Position numbers and translations under genes: made by a program. Of a DNA stretch of 64,000 bases, positions 44,885-54,800 are shown piece after piece. The stretch comes from an uncultured Oscillospiraceae bacterium. Its GTDB lineage: Bacteria; Bacillota; Clostridia; Oscillospirales; Ruminococcaceae. The DNA is taken from positions 1 through 64,000 of the forward strand of contig CASFKY010000054.1 in the NCBI GenBank assembly GCA_949295465.1, given 5' to 3'. Under the pieces are notes generated by a model. The model did no database searches. It was not told the origin of the DNA and saw only the letters and a program-made list of their open reading frames with translations. Position 1 is the stretch's first letter. The number at the start of each line of letters is the position of its first letter.

Positions 44885-45970
44885 TCAGCGCAGGGTATAC
44901 ATCCCGCAGGTGCAATAAACCAGCCCCTCCATCTCCAGCCGGGTCAGGCTGATGAACAACTCCTGAGAGGGCCGGGCCAGGGCTTCGCTGAGCTGGCCCA
45001 GGGTACAGGGGCCCTGCCCCAGCAGCCGCAAAATCTGCCCCTCCTCGCTTTGGGGCGGAGGTGCGGCCTTTTTCTTTTTGGGGCGGCGGGCCTTTTCCGT
45101 TTTCAGCCCCAGGGCCTCCAGAAGGGTCTCGGGGCCCACCACCGGCCGGGCATGGCCCTGGCTCAAAAGGGTGTTGGTGCCCTCGCTCTGGGGGCTGAAA
45201 ATCTCCCCCGGCACCGCAAACACCGGCCGGCCATACCGCAGAGCATGGCGCACCGTGCTCATGGTGCCGCTTTTCAGCCGGGCTTCGGCCACACAGATCA
45301 GGTCACAGGCCGCCGCGATGAGCCGGTTGCGCTGCAAGAAGTAGCTGGGCTGACCGCCCTCCCCCGGCTCATACTCGCTGAACACCTCGCCCTTCTCCTC
45401 CATGCGGGCCCGCAAAGGCCGGTTGGAGGCGGGATAGGTCTGGTCGATGGCGCAGCCCAGAAAGCCTACCGTCCGGCCGCCCTCTTCCAGGGCGGCCCTG
45501 TGGGCCTCTCCGTCCAGACCGTCGGCTAAGCCGCTGACCACCACCGCCCCGGCCTTGGCCAGGGCCGCGGCCAGAGTACGGGCCGCCTGGGTGCCGTAGG
45601 CGCTGGGTCGGCGGCTGCCGATGATGGCCACGGCAGGAGCCCCTTCCAGGGCGCCGGCCGCGCCGGTGGCATATAAAAGGAGGGGCGGGTCCGGGATGTC
45701 GGCCAGCCGGGCAGGGTATCCCTCGCCCCCATATGGCAAAAGGCGGATGCCCGCCCGCTGGCACCTGGCCCAGGCCGGCAGGCAGTCTTCCAGGCTCAAT
45801 TGCCGCAGCCGCCCCGCCTGGGTGTCGGTGAGGTAGGGAGAAAAATCCTCCCGCTGCCGGGCCTCATATACTTCTTTGGGCGAACCGTACACCGCCAGCA
45901 GCTCTTTGCCCCGGGCACTGGCCGGGCCCACCACCCGGGAAAGCCAGATCCAGTAGACTTCCTCGTTCAT
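44885..45970 (-). CDS. dprA: DNA processing protein DprA
   Basis: The 361-residue protein loads RecA on incoming single-stranded DNA during transformation. The Rossmann-like core has AIIGSRRPSAYGTQAARTLA, VVSGLADGLDGEAHRAAL, FSEYEPG and KSGTMSTVRHALRYGRPVFAVPG. A short C-terminal winged-helix domain (LLGQGPCTLGQLSEAL) follows. ATG 45970 overlaps the preceding methylase stop. In many Firmicutes dprA stands before topA, as here. Confidence 0.95.
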   Translation of the reverse strand: MNEEVYWIWLSRVVGPASARGKELLAVYGSPKEVYEARQREDFSPYLTDTQAGRLRQLSLEDCLPAWARCQRAGIRLLPYGGEGYPARLADIPDPPLLLYATGAAGALEGAPAVAIIGSRRPSAYGTQAARTLAAALAKAGAVVVSGLADGLDGEAHRAALEEGGRTVGFLGCAIDQTYPASNRPLRARMEEKGEVFSEYEPGEGGQPSYFLQRNRLIAAACDLICVAEARLKSGTMSTVRHALRYGRPVFAVPGEIFSPQSEGTNTLLSQGHARPVVGPETLLEALGLKTEKARRPKKKKAAPPPQSEEGQILRLLGQGPCTLGQLSEALARPSQELFISLTRLEMEGLVYCTCGMYTLR

Positions 45971-46746
45971 ACTTTCCCCCGGAAATGCCACAGCAATACC
46001 CCGCCGGCCACAGCGGCGTTCAGGCTTTCCACCCGGTCGGAAATGGGGATGCGCACCGCCGCCGTACAGCTGCCGATCACCCCATCCGAGAGGCCCTGGC
46101 CCTCGCTGCCGATCACCAGGCAGACCCCGCCCGGATGACTGCCGTCCACCTCGTCCAGGGGGCGGCTGTGGTAGAGGGCGGCCGCGTAGCAGTCAATCCC
46201 CTCGGCCCGCATCCCGGCCAGGGCAGCAGGCAGGTTCTCCACAAACTGAATGGGGATCCGTCCCGCCGCCCCCATGCTGGCCCGCAGGGTCTTGGGCCCA
46301 AAGGGAGAGGCGCACCCGGGACCCAGCAGCACCCGGTCGAACCCGAAGGCGGCGGCACTGCGCAAAAGGGCGCCCACATTGCCGGGGTCCTGCACCCCCT
46401 CCAGGGCCAGATACCGCCCCCCTGCCCCGGGCAGCCCCGCAGGCTGCCGGGGCCATTCAAAGACGCAGAACAGCCCTTGGCTGGATTCCACCCCGGCCAG
46501 CTTCTGGGCCACCGGGGGGGTGATCTCATACTGCTGCCCGCCCAAAGAGGGGATCTCGGGGCATTTTTCCAGGGCGCGGGGGGTGTAGAACACCTGCCGT
46601 ACCCGGCAGCCCTTGGCCAGCTCCAGACACAGCTTCAAGCCCTCCGCCAGAAAGGATTGCTCCGATTGGCGGAAGGCTGCGCTGGCGCCCAGTTTGCAGG
46701 CGTATTTGATTTTTTCGTTGTCCCGGCTGGCGATCTGCTGAACCAT
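45967..46746 (-). CDS. TrmH/SpoU family RNA methyltransferase
   Basis: The 259-residue protein has an N-terminal substrate-binding domain (YACKLGASAAFRQSEQSFLAEG) and a C-terminal SPOUT knot: LALEGVQDPGNVGALLRSAAAFGF, KTLRASMGA and CLVIGSEGQGLSDGVI. Members 2'-O-methylate rRNA or tRNA (RlmB/TsnR/YsgA type); the target cannot be decided here. I chose ATG 46746, with GGGGAG seven bases before; a longer start at 46761 is possible. It lies just downstream of the rplT terminator. Confidence 0.9.
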   Translation of the reverse strand: MVQQIASRDNEKIKYACKLGASAAFRQSEQSFLAEGLKLCLELAKGCRVRQVFYTPRALEKCPEIPSLGGQQYEITPPVAQKLAGVESSQGLFCVFEWPRQPAGLPGAGGRYLALEGVQDPGNVGALLRSAAAFGFDRVLLGPGCASPFGPKTLRASMGAAGRIPIQFVENLPAALAGMRAEGIDCYAAALYHSRPLDEVDGSHPGGVCLVIGSEGQGLSDGVIGSCTAAVRIPISDRVESLNAAVAGGVLLWHFRGKV

Positions 46747-46782
46747 AGGCACACTCCCCATCCGGCAAAAAGCCGCAAATAC

Positions 46783-46820
46783 AAAAGCGACGCCCGCGCG
46801 AGGGCGTGGGCGTTGCTTTT
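46783..46820 (-). terminator. intrinsic terminator after rplT
   Basis: AAAAGCAACGCCC and GGGCGTCGCTTTT form a 13-base stem with one mismatch and a short loop, followed by GTATTTG on the minus strand. It lies eight bases after the rplT stop. Confidence 0.8.
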
Positions 46821-46827
46821 TCTTATT

Positions 46828-47181
46828 TTACAGGGCCTTCTTGGCGGTCTCCACCAGGGCGGCGAAGCTCTGAGGATCCTGGATGGCCATCTCGCTGAGC
46901 ATCTTGCGGTTCAGCTCGATGCCGGACTTCTTCAGGCCGTTCATGAAGGAGGAGTAGTTGATGCCCAGGGGGCGAACGGCATTGTTGATGCGCATGATCC
47001 ACAGGTTGCGGAACTGGCGCTTCTTCATCTTGCGGCCGGCGAAAGCGTAGTTACCGCTCTTCATCACCTGCTGCTTGGCCATCTTGAAATGCTTGGACTT
47101 GCTGCCGTAGAAGCCCTTGGCCAGCTTGAGGGTTTTCTTTCTGCGTTTATGCGACATCATCGCGCCTTTGATACGAGCCAT
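46828..47181 (-). CDS. rplT: 50S ribosomal protein L20
   Basis: The 117-residue protein has the L20 hallmarks [36 protein letters not shown] and [14 protein letters not shown]20 binds 23S rRNA early in assembly and in Firmicutes also represses its own operon by binding the infC leader; a leader with attenuator is present here upstream of infC. Confidence 0.99.
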   Translation of the reverse strand: MARIKGAMMSHKRRKKTLKLAKGFYGSKSKHFKMAKQQVMKSGNYAFAGRKMKKRQFRNLWIMRINNAVRPLGINYSSFMNGLKKSGIELNRKMLSEMAIQDPQSFAALVETAKKAL

Positions 47182-47237
47182 AGTATTGAATCTCCTTTAC
47201 AGTCCTAAACTCATCAGTTGTGGTTTGCGGCAAAAAC

Positions 47238-47441
47238 TCAGCCGTAGGGCAGCATCTTTTTCAGAGCGTCCTCGTTGGTCTTGTCCACATAGCTAGGCTG
47301 ACGATAGCCGCGGGTAAGCTTGGTGGTCTTCTTGGTGAGGATGTGGCTGCGGAAGGCATGGCCGCGCTTAACCTTGCCGTTCTTGGTGAGCTTGAAACGC
47401 TTTTTCGCGCCGCTGTGAGTCTTGAGTTTCAGTTTAGCCAT
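47238..47441 (-). CDS. rpmI: 50S ribosomal protein L35
   Basis: The 67-residue basic protein [20 protein letters not shown] is full-length L35. Its ATG lies inside the end of infC (eight-base overlap), so translation is likely coupled. GAGG of the infC 3' end serves as ribosome site. Confidence 0.98.
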   Translation of the reverse strand: MAKLKLKTHSGAKKRFKLTKNGKVKRGHAFRSHILTKKTTKLTRGYRQPSYVDKTNEDALKKMLPYG

Positions 47442-48003
47442 TTTTCTTTTCCTCCTGAGTTTTACTTGTTTTGGCCGGGGTCTTTGCCGGGGCCGGGCTC
47501 ATGAACATGAGCATGCTGCGGCCCTCCAGCTTGGGCTGTTTATCCACCACAGCCTCGGGCAACGCAGCGGCAAACCGCTTGTGTACCTCAAGGCCCAGAT
47601 TGGTATGGGCCATTTCACGCCCGCGGAACCGGATGGAGACCTTCAGTTTGTGGCCTGCCTTCAGGAACTTGGCAGCCTGGTTTACCTTGGTGTTGAAGTC
47701 GTTGGTGTCGATGTTCAGCGAGAGGCGGACTTCCTTGATCTCAACCACTTTCTGGTTTTTCTTGGCTTCCTTCTCCTTCTTCTGCTGCTCGAACCGATAC
47801 TTGCCGTAATCCATGATCTTGCAGACCGGGGGCACCGCCTGAGGGGCAATCTTCACCAGGTCCAGGTTCGCCTCGTCGGCCATCCGCTGGGCCTCCCGGG
47901 CGCTCATCACACCCAGCTGGCTGCCATCGGCGCCGATCAGACGGATCTCGCGGTCACGGATGCTGCCATTGATCTCCAGTTCCTTTTTGCTGTTCGTAGC
48001 GAT
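47434..48003 (-). CDS. infC: translation initiation factor IF-3 (ATC start)
   Basis: The 189-residue protein has the two IF-3 domains: [22 protein letters not shown] to [17 protein letters not shown], and [21 protein letters not shown] to the end. IF-3 checks start codons and keeps the subunits apart. The coding sequence should begin at ATC 48003, seven bases after GGAGGTG (48017-48011); no ATG or GTG occurs nearby in frame. A rare AUU/AUC/AUA start is well known in infC and lets IF-3 inhibit its own synthesis. The C-terminal tail ([18 protein letters not shown]) is longer than usual. Confidence 0.95.
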   Translation of the reverse strand: MATNSKKELEINGSIRDREIRLIGADGSQLGVMSAREAQRMADEANLDLVKIAPQAVPPVCKIMDYGKYRFEQQKKEKEAKKNQKVVEIKEVRLSLNIDTNDFNTKVNQAAKFLKAGHKLKVSIRFRGREMAHTNLGLEVHKRFAAALPEAVVDKQPKLEGRSMLMFMSPAPAKTPAKTSKTQEEKKNG

Positions 48004-48190
48004 TGTGAAACACCTCCAAATCAAAAAGCTGTGTGGATAAACAGGAAAGAAAACGCGGCTGTCTTGAAAAGAACAGCCGCGCAAGCACACAAAACACAGC
48101 GCCGAAGCACTGAGGCTGTATTGCCCGGGTCGAGTGCGACCTCAAGGCGAGCAAGGCGGCCAGCCGATTGCTGCTTTCTTTACCTGAATA
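48004..48190 (-). promoter_or_regulatory. infC-rpmI-rplT leader (L20-type)
   Basis: The 5' leader of about 180 bases folds into several GC-rich stems ending in an attenuator hairpin. Position, length and downstream genes match the L20 leader family, in which L20 binding favours premature termination. I did not match the consensus structure base by base. Confidence 0.6.
48044..48081 (-). terminator. attenuator in the infC leader
   Basis: On the minus strand CGCGGCTGT pairs with ACAGCCGCG (48081-48073 and 48062-48054), then TTTTCTTTCC. It lies 50 bases before infC, so it must be conditional. Confidence 0.85.
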
Positions 48191-48218
48191 ATTATAACAC
48201 CAAAACGCCCCTTGTCAA
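48191..48218 (-). promoter_or_regulatory. promoter of infC-rpmI-rplT
   Basis: On the minus strand TTGACA (48218-48213), 16 bases, TATAAT (48196-48191). Both hexamers are perfect; the -35 overlaps the last codons of addA. Confidence 0.88.
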
Positions 48219-51200
48219 GGGAGATTTTGGGCTTTTTCCTCCTCTTTTTGGCCGTTTTTGGGCACTGGAAGAGGAATTTCCCGCCCCAGTGCAAAGCTGT
48301 AGAGGCTGCACCGGGTGACAGGCAGGGGCGAAAGCCGCCGGGAGATGGCCCGGGCGTAATATTCCAGCTGGGGCGCGTAGGCTTTGACGAAGTCCTCCTC
48401 GGTTTTGCCCCGGTCGGTCTTGTAGTCCACGATCTCCGCATGGTCCTCAAAAACCAGCACCAGGTCGGCCACGCCCTGCAAGAGTACCTGGTCCCCTTCC
48501 TGGCTCAGAATCTGCTGGTCCTGGGGCAGGGCGGCCAGCTGCCGGGCGGGAATGGCGCTGATGAAATCGTACTCCCGCAAAAGCCTCTTGGCCTTTTGAA
48601 TCCGCCCGAACAAGTCGCTTTTGAAAAAGCTCCGCAGGCTCTCAAAATCCAGTTTTTCAAAGAGCCCGTCTTCCATAAGATCGTTTTCCCTCTGCCGCCG
48701 GGCCTCGGCCTCCAGGTCTTTTGGGGCCAGATCAAAATCGGCGTGTTCCATAAAGGAATGGAGGGCCGTGCCCCGCTCGGCGCCGGTGAGTCCCTCCTTC
48801 ATCATAAAGGCGGGCCTCTCCAGCAGGGTCTCCCGCTCCTCCCGGTGCACCACCGAGGTGACGCTCACCTTGGCGGCCACCCGGGTGCGGGCCTCGTGGG
48901 GATATTGCCAGGCCATGCCCCGGCGCAGCTCTTCCAGCAATTGAGGGTCCGGCCGGGCAGTGCGGGCGGGAGCCGTCGGCTTTGAGGCGGGGGGATCGTC
49001 ATCCTCCAAAAAGAGCTCCATAGGCCAGTTCTGCCCCCCTTGCGGGGCGCTCACCCCGGCGCTCTGCCACAGCAGGGAGCTGTTCTGATTTTGCAGCGCC
49101 CCCAAAAGGACCCAGAAGCCCATGTTCTGGGCATGGGCCGCGCTCTCCCGGCCTGCGCCGCATTGCAGGGCCCAGGCGGGTTTTTCCAGCAGCTTTTCAA
49201 GAAAATCCTGTTTGTAGGGCACAAAGAGGAGCAGACGGTCCCTGGCTCGGGTGAGAGCCACATAAAATACCCGCATCTCCTCACTGAGGGCCTCAGCCTT
49301 CTTGGCCCGCAGGATCGCCGTCTGGGCCAGGGTGGGATACAGCCCGCTCGGGCCCCGCAGCTTGAGCCCCAGACCCAGCTGGCGGTGGAAGAGCACCGGG
49401 TCCCGCTGGTCAGAGAGATTGAAGGCCCGGCCCGTGTCGGCCAGGATGACAACAGGGAATTCCAGGCCCTTGGACCGATGGATGGTCATCACCGACACAT
49501 GGCCGGGGCGGGTCAGGGCCCCGGTGCCGGTGGAGACCGCCTGGCCCGACTCCTCCATGGCGTCCAGCGCCCGGCAGAGGGCCGAGAGGCCCCCTTCCCC
49601 CATCACCGAGGCAAACTCGGTAAAGCGGCGCAGCTCATCCCGCCGGGCCGCGCCTCCCGGCATGGCCCCCGCCAGGGCCGGATAGCCGGTATCCGCGTAG
49701 ATCTCCTCCAAAAGCCGGTCCACCGGCAGGGTACGGGAGAGCCGGCGCAGCTCTTCCAGCCGGGCCCGGAAGGCCTCGGCCTTTTTTCGGGCCGGCGAGA
49801 GAGCCTGTTCCCCCTGGCCGGACGAGGGCCGGGGCAGCAGGGCGGTGTACAGGCTGCCGCCGGGATGCTCGGCCCTCAGCCAGGTGAGTTCTCCCAGGCT
49901 CATGCCCACCAGGGGGCTGAGCAGCACGCTGGCCAGGGGTACGTCCTGGGCGGGGTTATCCAGAACCCGCAAGAGGCTCACCAGAGGCCGCACTGCCGGA
50001 GCCTCCAGCAGATTGTCGCTCACATCGGCGTACACCTCCAGTCCCTGGGCCTCCAGGGCCTGGATATAGGTGCCAAAGCTCTTGCGGGTGCGCAGCAGGA
50101 TGCAGAAATCCTCCGGCCGGCAGGGCCGGGTGCCCTCCCCCTCCCGCACAGGGAAGCCCTCCTCCAGCATCTTGCGGATCCGGGCTGCCGCCGCATTGGC
50201 ATCCTGCCCGCCGCCGGCCACCAAATGCACTTCGCAGCCGCCGGGATAGCTGCCGGCGTTTTCGGGCAGGCGCAGCCGCTCGCCCGCCGAGGCAGCATAG
50301 TCCACCCCGCCCAGACGACGGCTCATCACCGCGTCGCACAGCCCGTTGATGGCCTCGATCACCCCCGCCGCACTGCGGAAGTTCCGATCCAGGGAGAGCT
50401 GGGCCGGGTAGGTCTGCCCCTGGCGCGGCGAGGCCGGGTCCATGGGGGCAAAACTGCGGCGCTTTTCCCAGAAAATTTCCGGGTCGGCCTGGCGGAAACT
50501 GTAGATTCCCTGCTTCATATCCCCCACAAAGAAGAGGTTGGAGCCCTCCTCATTGGCAAGGCAGTGATAGAGCAGGTCCTGCAAACGGTTGGTATCCTGG
50601 TATTCGTCCACCATCACCACCCGGTAGTTCCCGCTCACCCGCCGGGCCAGCGCGGTGCGCTCTCCCTTCTCCCCGTCCCACAAAAGGCGAAGGGAGAGAT
50701 GCTCAAAATCGCTGAACTCCAGCACCTTCCGTTCCAGCTTGAGGGCATAGTAGCGGTCGTCAAAGGCCTCCACCTGGCGCACCAAAGCCTCCAGGAGAGG
50801 AGCTGCCGCCGCCCGGTCCTCCTCAAAAGCGGTCTGGTCCTCCCAAAGGGACTGAAGCTCCATGGTCAGGTCCTTGGCCTTCTGGCGCAATACCTTGATG
50901 GGTTCCTTGAAGGCCTCCATCCGGGAGCACAGCACCTGTTCCGCCAGGTCCGCCCCCTTTTTGGGGCGGGTGTTCACCCGGGGCAGGGTGTCAAAGGAAA
51001 AGCCCGCCAGCTCCCGGCCCGTCTTTTCATACTCCCCGGCCCGGGCCAGAGCCAAAAGTTCTTTCAGCTTGTCCCGCTCTTTCTCAAAAAACGGGATATA
51101 GCTGGAGGTAAGCCGGCCCAGCCCCGAAGCGGCGGCGCATCTGTCCAGGATGCCCTGCTCATACAAAAGGGCCTCCTCCAGCAGCAGGGCCGCCTGGGCG

Positions 51201-51868
51201 GTGAGAAAGCCCGCCCAGGGGGTCTGGCCCACCGGCCCGGGCCTTTGCCAGACTTCGAGACTCTTTCGCAGCCAGGCCCGGTACTCGGGCAGGCTGCGGA
51301 GAAAGTCATAGAGCCGCAGAATGGTTTCGCCGGCCCGGGCATCGCTGCGGCTCTTGCCGTACAAGTCGGCAAAGGCGCAGAAGCCGGGGTCCTGATAGGC
51401 CTGGGCCAACACCTCCTCCAACGCCTGACGGCGCAGGGCATACAGCGCCCCCTCGTCGGCGGTGGTGAAATCCGGCGGGATCTCCAGCGCCCGGAAATGC
51501 TGCTGGAGCAGCCCCAGGCAGAAGGCATCGATGGTGCCGATGGATGCCCGGCCCAGCATCATCTGCTGGCGGCGCAAAAAGTTCTGCCGGGCGGCTCCCT
51601 GGCCGGCGGCCTCCATCACCGCCCGGCTCAGGCCCTTGGCCAGCCGGCTGCGCAGCTCAGCCGCCGCCGCGTTGGTAAAGGTGACGATGAGCAGCTGTTC
51701 GGCGGGGACAGGGTCCTCCTGCCGGCAGATGAGCCGCAGGGCCCGGTTGACCAAAACCGCAGTCTTGCCGCTGCCGGCGGCGGCGCTCACCAGCAGGGTG
51801 CCGCCCTCGTCCTCTATGGCCCGCTGCTGGGCCGGCGTCCACCGGGGCGCCTTTTCTATCTGTCCCAT
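48215..51868 (-). CDS. addA: ATP-dependent helicase/nuclease subunit A
   Basis: The 1217-residue UvrD-type helicase with C-terminal RecB nuclease starts TPAQQRAIEDEGGTLLVSAAAGSGKTAVLV (split here: Walker A AAAGSGKTA near residue 33). VDEYQDTNRLQDLL and TIHRSKGLEFPVVILADT follow. The nuclease active site is visible as GTALHSFMEH, then LVFEDHAEIVDYKTDRG. With AddB it resects double-strand breaks and recognises Chi. It starts 13 bases inside the end of addB. Size agrees with B. subtilis AddA. Confidence 0.97.
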   Translation of the reverse strand: MGQIEKAPRWTPAQQRAIEDEGGTLLVSAAAGSGKTAVLVNRALRLICRQEDPVPAEQLLIVTFTNAAAAELRSRLAKGLSRAVMEAAGQGAARQNFLRRQQMMLGRASIGTIDAFCLGLLQQHFRALEIPPDFTTADEGALYALRRQALEEVLAQAYQDPGFCAFADLYGKSRSDARAGETILRLYDFLRSLPEYRAWLRKSLEVWQRPGPVGQTPWAGFLTAQAALLLEEALLYEQGILDRCAAASGLGRLTSSYIPFFEKERDKLKELLALARAGEYEKTGRELAGFSFDTLPRVNTRPKKGADLAEQVLCSRMEAFKEPIKVLRQKAKDLTMELQSLWEDQTAFEEDRAAAAPLLEALVRQVEAFDDRYYALKLERKVLEFSDFEHLSLRLLWDGEKGERTALARRVSGNYRVVMVDEYQDTNRLQDLLYHCLANEEGSNLFFVGDMKQGIYSFRQADPEIFWEKRRSFAPMDPASPRQGQTYPAQLSLDRNFRSAAGVIEAINGLCDAVMSRRLGGVDYAASAGERLRLPENAGSYPGGCEVHLVAGGGQDANAAAARIRKMLEEGFPVREGEGTRPCRPEDFCILLRTRKSFGTYIQALEAQGLEVYADVSDNLLEAPAVRPLVSLLRVLDNPAQDVPLASVLLSPLVGMSLGELTWLRAEHPGGSLYTALLPRPSSGQGEQALSPARKKAEAFRARLEELRRLSRTLPVDRLLEEIYADTGYPALAGAMPGGAARRDELRRFTEFASVMGEGGLSALCRALDAMEESGQAVSTGTGALTRPGHVSVMTIHRSKGLEFPVVILADTGRAFNLSDQRDPVLFHRQLGLGLKLRGPSGLYPTLAQTAILRAKKAEALSEEMRVFYVALTRARDRLLLFVPYKQDFLEKLLEKPAWALQCGAGRESAAHAQNMGFWVLLGALQNQNSSLLWQSAGVSAPQGGQNWPMELFLEDDDPPASKPTAPARTARPDPQLLEELRRGMAWQYPHEARTRVAAKVSVTSVVHREERETLLERPAFMMKEGLTGAERGTALHSFMEHADFDLAPKDLEAEARRQRENDLMEDGLFEKLDFESLRSFFKSDLFGRIQKAKRLLREYDFISAIPARQLAALPQDQQILSQEGDQVLLQGVADLVLVFEDHAEIVDYKTDRGKTEEDFVKAYAPQLEYYARAISRRLSPLPVTRCSLYSFALGREIPLPVPKNGQKEEEKAQNLP

Positions 51869-54800
51869 ATCACTTCCTCGCTCTCTTCAAACAGATGCTC
51901 TCCCTGGGGCCTGGGCCGCTCGTCCTCCCCGTCCAGATGGCCGCAGATGGGCCGGTAGGGGCACCAGGCACACCGATTGTCCCCCTTTTCATCCTGCAAG
52001 GGGCGGGCAGGCACCTTGCCCTCGCAGAGCCGGCCGGCCATGCCGGCCAGCAATCGGTCCAGATAATCCTCTATGTTGCGCAGTTTTTTCTCATCCGCGA
52101 TCTTGTCCGGCTTTTTGGGTTCGCCGCTCTTGTAAAAGCCGGTGGGCATGTATTCCCCGGCCCGCTCCGCGTCCATGGCCTGCTGCACCTTCGGGTCGGC
52201 GCAGACCAGCCCGTCCACCGTGTAACCGGCCCCTCCGCCGCTCTGGCGGGCCTTCTCCCGGCTGAGGGTCTGGGGGGCGGGGTCGGTGAGAAGATACTGC
52301 ACCCCCGCCGGCCGCAGAGCGAGCCCGGGCGCCGGCTGCCACTGGGCAGTAAGGGTGAACAGATAGAGCAGCATCTGACAATCAATGCCGCTGAGCACAT
52401 CCTCCAGCGAGAAGGTCTGTGCGCCGGTCTTGTAATCCACCACCCGCACCCAGGCGGCGTTTTCGTCCTGCGGCAGATACAGGTCCACCCGGTCGATCTT
52501 GCCCACCGCCTGCACCCGCATGCCGCCGGGCAGGGTCTGGCTGCGGGGAGGTACCTTGCCCTCCCCCTCGCCGATTTCCAGCTCAAAAGCCACCGGCGCA
52601 AAACTGCCCTGACGCTGCTCCTGCTGCAAGAACAGCAAAAGCCCCCGGAAACTGCGGGCCAGCCGGCTGGCCACATAGAGCAGCTGCGGGTCGGGGCTGT
52701 CCAGGTTCTCCTTCATGTACCGGCTGGTGAGCCGCTGGGCCAGCGCCTCCAGCTCTTTTTCGTTCAGAGCCAGGAAGTCCGGCTCCTGCAAGGCGTTTTC
52801 CAGCACAAAATGGACCAGCGTGCCGCTCTGGGCCGGGTCCAGAATCGCCTTTTGCCGGGGCTTGGCCCGCAGCACATACTGCATGTAATAGGCAAAGGGG
52901 CACTGGGCAAAGGCCCGCAGCTGGCTGGCGGAGATCTTCAACTCCTGCCCCAGCAGCCGGCCCAGAGCCTCCCGGTCCTCCACCCGGTATTCTTCCCCCC
53001 GGCTGACCTGTTCCATCTTGCGGGGCAGATCGCCGCCCCGCTCCTGCAAGGCCTGCCACAGGGCCGCCCGGCGGGGGGTGTCCTCCTCCCAGAGGGTGCC
53101 CAGCCGGTCCAATGCCATGGAGGGGGTCAGGGCCAGGTCGCTCTCCTCCAAATGGGGCGCAGGCAGTTCCCCGGGAGAGAGGGGGTCCAGCCCGCTGGTG
53201 AGGGGCAGGCCCGCCGTCCCCTCGGCCCAGCTGAGCCAAAGGGTGCGGGAGGCCGCGGTGAGCGCCTTGTAAAAGGCCATTTTCTCCCGCAGCACCCGGT
53301 TTTCAAAACGGTCCGGCAAAAAGAGCTGGTCCTCCGGCCGGGCCCCTGCCGTCTGCTCCATGAGCAGTTCCCGGTCGGCATGGGTGAGCAGGCCGGTCTC
53401 CTGGGGAGTGCGGGGGAACTCCCCTTCCCCCAGCCCCAGCACAAAGCAGTGGGCGGGGCTGTCCAGCCGCATCTTGCCCGCCGAGGTGAAGATCACTGCA
53501 TCCAGGGTCTGGGGCACATGCTCCAATTCCTGAGAGCGCAGCAACAGGGTGAACAACTCGTCGTACTCGGCGGCGGCCAGTTTTTCGGTGCCCAGCAGCA
53601 GGGTCATCTGGTCCATCAGGCGGACCACCACATTCCAGAGCCGCCGGGTCTCGGCGGCCTGGGCAACCCAGCCCTCCTCCTCCAGCTGACGGGAGAGTGC
53701 AAAGGTGGCTTTCCCCGCGCCAAAGCGGTCCATTGTCTCGTACAAAAGACGGGTGAGCCGGGTGGCGTCCAAGTCCTTGGCCTGCCGGACAAAGTCCTGG
53801 ATGGGCTCCATCAGCCGGGCACGGGCGGTCTCGGCCAGTTCCAGCTGGGCCTCCTCGCTCCGGCTCATCTCCCGGCTGCCGAAGCCGGCCGGGTTGCGGG
53901 TGAAGGGGCTGCGCCAATCCTCAGCCCGCAGTTTCCAGGTAAAGGCGTAGTTTTCCAGAGCGCTGAGCTGGGCCTGGCTCAGGCCGCACAGCCCGGTTTT
54001 GGCCACTGCCAGCACCCGGTCGCTGGTGAGGCCTCCCCGCAGCAATTGCAGCAGGGCCCGGGCCAGCATGGCCGGCGGGCTGAACTCGGCATTGGTGGGC
54101 TCATCCTGATAGAGGGGAATGCCTGCCTGGCGGAATTCGTAGCGCACCAGGCGCAAGTATTCCTCGCTCTGGCGGCAGATCACCGCCATGTCCCGATAGC
54201 TGGCCCCCTGCCGGGCCAGCTTCTGAATGGCCGCGGCCACCGCCTGCACCTCCTGGGTACGGTCGGCGGCCCGGTACAGAGTGATGGAACCGTCCGGGGC
54301 AGCGGTACCTGCCGGCTCCTGCCCGGCCAGCAGCGCCGCGGCCCGGGCCAGCGCCGGTGTGTGGCGAAGGTCTTTTTCCAAAAGTCGGGTGGCCGCCACC
54401 GGGCAGCCCACCGACCGGGCCAGCCGGCGCAGCCGGGCCGCCACCTGCTTGGCTCCGCTGAAGAGCCCCAGCCCGGCCTCCCAATCCTCCTCCCCGTCAG
54501 CGCACAGGGTCACTGTCACCGAAGGGGCTGCCGGCAGGATGGCCCGCAGCAATTTCTGTTTGGGAGCGTCAAAGGTGTCAAACTCGTCCAGATAGACCGC
54601 CCTGCCCTCAAAGAATTCCGGGTGGTCCTGGGCCTTTTGGGCGCTCAGCTCCACCCGGTCCCCCGGGTCCATGGAGGTGTTGCCCAGCACCGCCTCATAG
54701 GCCGAGAAGATGGCGGCCAGCTCCAGCAGTTTCTCCTGGCCGGCGGCCTGGGCCAGTTTCTCCAGCTGCGAGCCGGTGAGGCCGGCGCTCTTCAATTCGT

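Noticed and set aside
48044-48081. The hairpin as a terminator for addA
   Set aside because: It lies downstream of the perfect infC promoter and 40 bases before the infC ribosome site, so it fits an attenuator better, although it would also stop addA read-through.
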